Below, piece by piece: positions 5,356 to 7,941 of a stretch of DNA of 7,941 bases. This stretch comes from Nanobdellati archaeon. GTDB taxonomy: Archaea > EX4484-52 > JAADEF01. How positions within the stretch are numbered: the first letter of the stretch is position 1; each line of letters starts with the position of its first letter. Both the position numbers and the translations under genes were made by a program. The notes under the pieces were generated by a model that saw only the letters and a list, made by a program, of their open reading frames with translations, made no database searches and was not told the DNA's origin. Where the stretch lies: positions 1-7,941 of the forward strand of contig WAOB01000113.1 in NCBI GenBank assembly GCA_015521505.1, written 5' to 3'.

Positions 5356-6313
5356 CTTTATTTAAGGGCTTTGCTCTTTTTTCTTTTCTTATTATATATG
5401 TTTTCTCAATTCTTATTCCATATTTGTTTTTTATATATATTCCCGGCTCTAAAGTTATTGTCATGTTCTTTTTTAACACAGTGTTTGAATTAAAAAAGGG
5501 CTTTTCATGTACCTCTATTCCTATTCCGTGTCCAAGCAGGTGGTGGTGATAGAATGACGCTTTTCCATATTTAGTAAGTTTTTCCTTTGCATAATGTGTT
5601 ATTTCTTTAACACTTTTTCCTTCTTTTGCTATGTCTTCTAACTCCATAAGTAGATGAAAGATCTCGCTAATCTTATCTTTAACTTCTCTTTTTTTACTTA
5701 GACTTATAGTAGTATCATTACAATAACCTTTGTATTTTGCCCCTACATCTATTAAAATAACGTCTTTTTTTGAAGGAGAATATTGTTTAGGAATGTGATG
5801 TATACTAGAAGTATTCTTATTATACGCGACAATAGGTGTAAAGGCATATCCTTCTCCTTTGATTTCCATTTCTCCCTTTAAAATTTTAGATACTTCATTT
5901 TCCGAATAAGAATCGATTAATGACAGCGCTGTTAATAGTATTTCATCGGTTATCTTACCTGCCTTTTTCATTTTATTTATTTCTTCAATAGATTTTATTT
6001 GTCTCAGTTCATTTACGACTTTAGAAATGTCTTTAAATTTAAAAGTAGACTTGATTCTTTTATATTTCTCATAAGATATATCATTCAAATATATTCCATA
6101 ATATGATTTTTCATCTATTTCTTTTGGATGTTGTATAACTTCCGATTTAAGATTATTCCAGACAATGTATGCAAAAACATCATCTTTATTCAAACTTCTA
6201 TCCTTAAAGAAGTAATATTTTATGTTTTGAAAATCAAAGATCAAGACAGCATTGACTGTATATTTATCAAAGATATTTTTTACTATCTCTTTACCCTGAG
6301 AGGTTAGATACAT
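5336..6313 (-). CDS. M24 family metallopeptidase, Xaa-Pro dipeptidase-like
   Basis: A 325-residue cytoplasmic peptidase of the M24B type (aminopeptidase P/prolidase/creatinase fold). The N-terminal 100 residues are the short, divergent creatinase-like domain, and the C-terminal 220 form the pita-bread catalytic domain. All five metal ligands are visible: Asp189 (ILIDVGAKYKG), Asp200 (YCNDTTIS), His262 (GHGIGIEVHE), Glu289 (ITLEPGIYI) and Glu303 (GIRIEKTYI). His172 and His269 match the usual substrate-side histidines. It should release an N-terminal residue ahead of proline or split Xaa-Pro dipeptides using Co, Mn or Fe, serving peptide turnover. The exact specificity cannot be read from sequence. 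Its C-terminal codons overlap the convergent class III protein gene by 20 bases. There is no Shine-Dalgarno; a TATA-like box at leaderless spacing supports the ATG at 6313. Confidence 0.9.
   Translation of the reverse strand: MYLTSQGKEIVKNIFDKYTVNAVLIFDFQNIKYYFFKDRSLNKDDVFAYIVWNNLKSEVIQHPKEIDEKSYYGIYLNDISYEKYKRIKSTFKFKDISKVVNELRQIKSIEEINKMKKAGKITDEILLTALSLIDSYSENEVSKILKGEMEIKGEGYAFTPIVAYNKNTSSIHHIPKQYSPSKKDVILIDVGAKYKGYCNDTTISLSKKREVKDKISEIFHLLMELEDIAKEGKSVKEITHYAKEKLTKYGKASFYHHHLLGHGIGIEVHEKPFFNSNTVLKKNMTITLEPGIYIKNKYGIRIEKTYIIRKEKRAKPLNKAMEQLI
5375..5392 (+). terminator. T-rich terminator of the plus-strand run
   Basis: Some 20 bases after the class III protein stop, the plus strand reads TCTTTTTTCTTTTCTTAT, a pyrimidine/T tract typical of archaeal factor-dependent or intrinsic termination. 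No strong hairpin precedes it. It lies within the 3' coding part of the M24 gene on the other strand. Confidence 0.45.
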
Positions 6314-6349
6314 AAAATAAAAGAAATAAAAGTAAAATTAAAAAGATAT
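6314..6349 (-). promoter_or_regulatory. Short intergenic: MC1 terminator tract and M24 promoter
   Basis: These 36 bases between the MC1 stop and the M24 start read on the minus strand as repeated T-runs (CTTTTTAATTTTAC, then TTTTATTTCTTTT). Such tracts are typical archaeal terminators. The TTTAAT core at 6337-6342 is centred 26.5 bases upstream of the M24 ATG at 6313, fitting a leaderless promoter. The same bases could do both jobs. Confidence 0.45.
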
Positions 6350-6640
6350 TCATTTCTTCTTTCTTCTTTTCTCAATTTTTTCTATACCTATTTTCTTAAC
6401 CTTTGCTTTATATACTTCTGCAGGCATCCAAGACGGTCTGTTGTCTGGTGCTTTTACTTTTACTCTACTTCCTTCATATATATGTATTTTATTTGTTCCT
6501 CTTTCCCTTAATCTGATCTTCTTGTGTCCTCTGTTTGCAGCCTTTAGTGCTGCTTGTCTTGGTGTTTTACCTGTAAACACACCTAGTTCGTTTCCTTTTT
6601 CATCCAACAAGACAAAGTACCTTTTTTCTCCTCTTGCCAT
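6350..6640 (-). CDS. MC1-type chromosomal (DNA-bending) protein
   Basis: A 96-residue basic protein clearly of the archaeal MC1 family (non-histone chromosomal protein MC1). The MC1 core is present in order: RYFVLLDEKGNELGVFTGKT (7-26), PRQAALKAANRG (27-38), KIRLRERGTNKIHIYEG (41-57) and APDNRPSWMP (64-73). The invariant tryptophan of the WMP motif is Trp71. MC1 is a monomeric nucleoid protein that binds and sharply bends DNA through a beta-sheet and this arm. A lysine/arginine tail (KIEKRRKKK) extends beyond the usual end and may add non-specific DNA binding. A strong Shine-Dalgarno and a TATA box precede it. The loop between ANRG and KIRLRERG is shorter than I recall for Methanosarcina MC1. 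It lies between cdc48 and the M24 gene, on the same strand. Confidence 0.93.
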   Translation of the reverse strand: MARGEKRYFVLLDEKGNELGVFTGKTPRQAALKAANRGHKKIRLRERGTNKIHIYEGSRVKVKAPDNRPSWMPAEVYKAKVKKIGIEKIEKRRKKK

Positions 6641-6648
6641 ACATACCT

Positions 6649-6656
6649 ACCTCCTT
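6649..6656 (-). promoter_or_regulatory. Shine-Dalgarno site of the MC1 gene
   Basis: The minus strand reads AAGGAGGT, ending eight bases before the ATG at 6640. It is a near-perfect match to the 16S tail and fits a highly expressed nucleoid protein. Confidence 0.75.
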
Positions 6657-6692
6657 GGCTTCATCACTTTATACTATATATTAGATCTTTAT

Positions 6693-6706
6693 CCTTTATA
6701 TATTTA
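6693..6706 (-). promoter_or_regulatory. TATA box of the MC1 gene
   Basis: The minus strand reads TAAATATATAAAGG. The TATATAAA core is centred at about 6698.5, which predicts transcription starting near 6672 and a leader of about 32 bases that contains the Shine-Dalgarno site. A second AT-rich element (TATAGTATAAAG, 6668-6679) lies closer to the gene and is less likely. Confidence 0.5.
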
Positions 6707-6741
6707 TCGGTTATCATTTTATAGAAAAAGCAAACCAACAA

Positions 6742-6761
6742 GTTAATTTTAAAAAATTAAC
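6742..6761 (-). terminator. Inverted repeat over the cdc48 stop codon
   Basis: GTTAATTTT (6742-6750) and AAAATTAAC (6753-6761) are perfect reverse complements separated by two bases, giving an 8-bp hairpin with a 4-base loop in RNA. The repeat spans the cdc48 TAA (6757-6759). On the minus strand a T-rich stretch with a T5 run (complement of 6725-6729) follows within 20 bases. It looks like a transcription end or mRNA 3'-end structure. Confidence 0.45.
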
Positions 6762-7941
6762 CTACATATCCCATTATCTCTGCTGGCTCTTTTAGTGCCA
6801 TCTTCTTTGCTTTTTCAACCCTTTCTTTGTATCTTTGTATGGTTTCTTTATCAACAGAGGGTTTAATTGACTTTAATGCCTCAAGAAAATCTTCCTTTGT
6901 TACTTCCTTAGCATTAATGTTTTTCCTTAAAGCAATGATCCCTGCTTCTTTACATAAATTTGCAAGATCTGCTCCAACAAATCCATCAGTTAATTCAGCA
7001 AGTTCTTCCAAGTTAATCTCTTTACTTAAAGGCATGTTCTTTGTGTGAACTTCCAAAATCTTTAATCTTGTTTCCTTATCTGGAACAGGAACATAAATTT
7101 GTCTATCAAATCTTCCCGCTCTAAGTAAAGCAGGATCTAAAATGTCTGGTCTATTCGTAGCAGCAATAACCACCACATTTTCCAATTTTTCTAAACCATC
7201 TAACTCTGTTAATATTTGGGTTAATACTCTGTCAGTTACTTCACTACTCAATCCCAGGCCTCTTCTTGGAGCAATTGCATCTATCTCATCTATAAATATT
7301 ATGGCTGGAGCAACTTGTCTTGCTTTCTTAAACACATCTCTTATTTTCTTCTCGCTTTCTCCAACCCACTTATTTAATATTTCTGGGCCTTTTATGTATA
7401 TAAAGTTGGCCTCTGATTCATTAGCAACCGCTTTTGCAAGCAAGGTTTTCCCTGTGCCAGGCAATCCGTAAAGCAAAACACCTTTTGGGGGTTCTATGCC
7501 CATTCTCTTAAAACTCTCTGGATTTTTCAAAGGCCATTCGACCATCTCTCTTAATTGTTGTTTAATGTCTTCCATACCTCCTATATCATCCCATCTTATG
7601 TTTGGTATCTCAACTAAAACCTCTCTCATAGCAGAGGGTTCAACATAGTTTAGAGCATGCTTAAAGTCTTGCTCTGTGACATAAAGATTTGTTATGTCTT
7701 CATCGTTAATTTCGTCCTCGTTTTTTTCTTCAAGTAATCTCCGAAGAGAATTCATTGCCGCTTCTTTAACCAATGCTTCCAGATCAGCACCTACAAAACC
7801 ATGAGTTAACTTTGCCAAATTATCTATCATTTTTTCTACACTCTTATTTACAATCTCTCCTTCATACTTCTTAAAGAGCTTTAATATATTGAAAACAGAT
7901 TCTATGTCCTCTTCACTTTGTTTTTTGAATCGTTCTATGAT
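6757..7941 (-). CDS. cdc48: Cdc48/VAT-type AAA+ ATPase, 3' part (5' end outside window)
   Basis: The frame is open to the right edge, giving the last 394 residues; the start, the N domain and the D1 ATP site are off the window. It begins in the D1 helical lid: a charged helical stretch (residues about 1-45), then [18 protein letters not shown]. The linker [20 protein letters not shown] leads into a complete D2 module. D2 has Walker A GLPGTGKT (159-166), Walker B IIFIDEID (214-221), sensor-1 asparagine in ATNRPD, and arginine fingers in LLRAGRFDR (272-280). The pore-loop element is [14 protein letters not shown]. Cdc48 is a hexameric unfoldase that threads proteins through its pore, often toward the proteasome. 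Walker A has Leu where Pro is usual (GPPGTGKT), and the finger has RAGR for RPGR; both should be tolerated. The tail ends EIMGYVG, without a clear proteasome-docking HbYX motif. The gene ends 116 bases before the MC1 start. Confidence 0.93.
   Translation of the reverse strand: MIERFKKQSEEDIESVFNILKLFKKYEGEIVNKSVEKMIDNLAKLTHGFVGADLEALVKEAAMNSLRRLLEEKNEDEINDEDITNLYVTEQDFKHALNYVEPSAMREVLVEIPNIRWDDIGGMEDIKQQLREMVEWPLKNPESFKRMGIEPPKGVLLYGLPGTGKTLLAKAVANESEANFIYIKGPEILNKWVGESEKKIRDVFKKARQVAPAIIFIDEIDAIAPRRGLGLSSEVTDRVLTQILTELDGLEKLENVVVIAATNRPDILDPALLRAGRFDRQIYVPVPDKETRLKILEVHTKNMPLSKEINLEELAELTDGFVGADLANLCKEAGIIALRKNINAKEVTKEDFLEALKSIKPSVDKETIQRYKERVEKAKKMALKEPAEIMGYVG

Noticed and set aside
6441..6746. 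Hydrophobic 101-codon plus-strand frame across MC1 and its promoter
   Set aside because: It is antisense to the clear MC1 gene and reads through its TATA box; the hydrophobic look comes from the complement of Lys/Arg-rich codons.
6757..6777. Proteasome-docking HbYX motif at the Cdc48 C-terminus
   Set aside because: The tail ends GYVG, so tyrosine is third from the end rather than next to last; the motif is not met.

Overview
The window looks like part of a low-GC (by eye about one third G+C) archaeal chromosome. Four things support this: an MC1-type chromosomal protein, a Cdc48/VAT-type double-AAA ATPase, a single-domain KaiC-like ATPase, and a small secreted protein with a textbook archaeal class III (type IV pilin-like) signal peptide. 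TATA-like boxes and a mixture of leaderless and Shine-Dalgarno-led genes fit as well. The style of the class III protein, the LamG surface protein and the small M24 peptidase suggests a DPANN-type archaeon, but no rRNA or other strong taxonomic marker is present, so this is an inference.

Left end (1-1184): the 3' end of an unrecognised plus-strand gene runs in from outside and stops at 480. Facing it, in what first looks like a 700-base gap, I can read a minus-strand gene of about 208 codons (1152 down to 527) broken by six frame changes. It is the main thing here that an ordinary gene finder would miss.

Surface module (1185-5355): a minus-strand gene encodes a 759-residue, cysteine-containing, sequon-rich surface protein with a pilin-like N-terminus and LamG-type segments. 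It is divergent from a plus-strand run of a KaiC-like ATPase, a lysine/glutamate-rich coiled-coil protein and a class III signal-peptide protein. The 82-base divergent region holds two TATA-like boxes and a perfect 11-base inverted repeat that covers the KaiC start codon. The last two plus-strand genes are 32 bases apart and very likely co-transcribed. Two pilin-like secreted proteins next to a KaiC-type ATPase suggest a cell-surface or appendage module, but no pilus assembly ATPase, platform protein or prepilin peptidase is in view.

Housekeeping side (5336-7941, all minus strand): an M24 metallopeptidase (Xaa-Pro dipeptidase-like) overlaps the class III protein gene tail-to-tail by 20 bases. 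Upstream of it lie the MC1 chromosomal protein gene and the 3' two thirds or so of a Cdc48 gene, which runs off the right edge.

Regulatory pattern: the four genes without a Shine-Dalgarno site (LamG protein, KaiC-like, M24, and the broken gene) each have a TATA-like hexamer centred 26.5 bases upstream of the first base of their ATG. That is the spacing expected if transcription starts on the start codon itself. The three other genes whose starts are in view (coiled-coil, class III protein, MC1) carry good Shine-Dalgarno sites. No tRNA, rRNA, CRISPR array or insertion sequence was seen.
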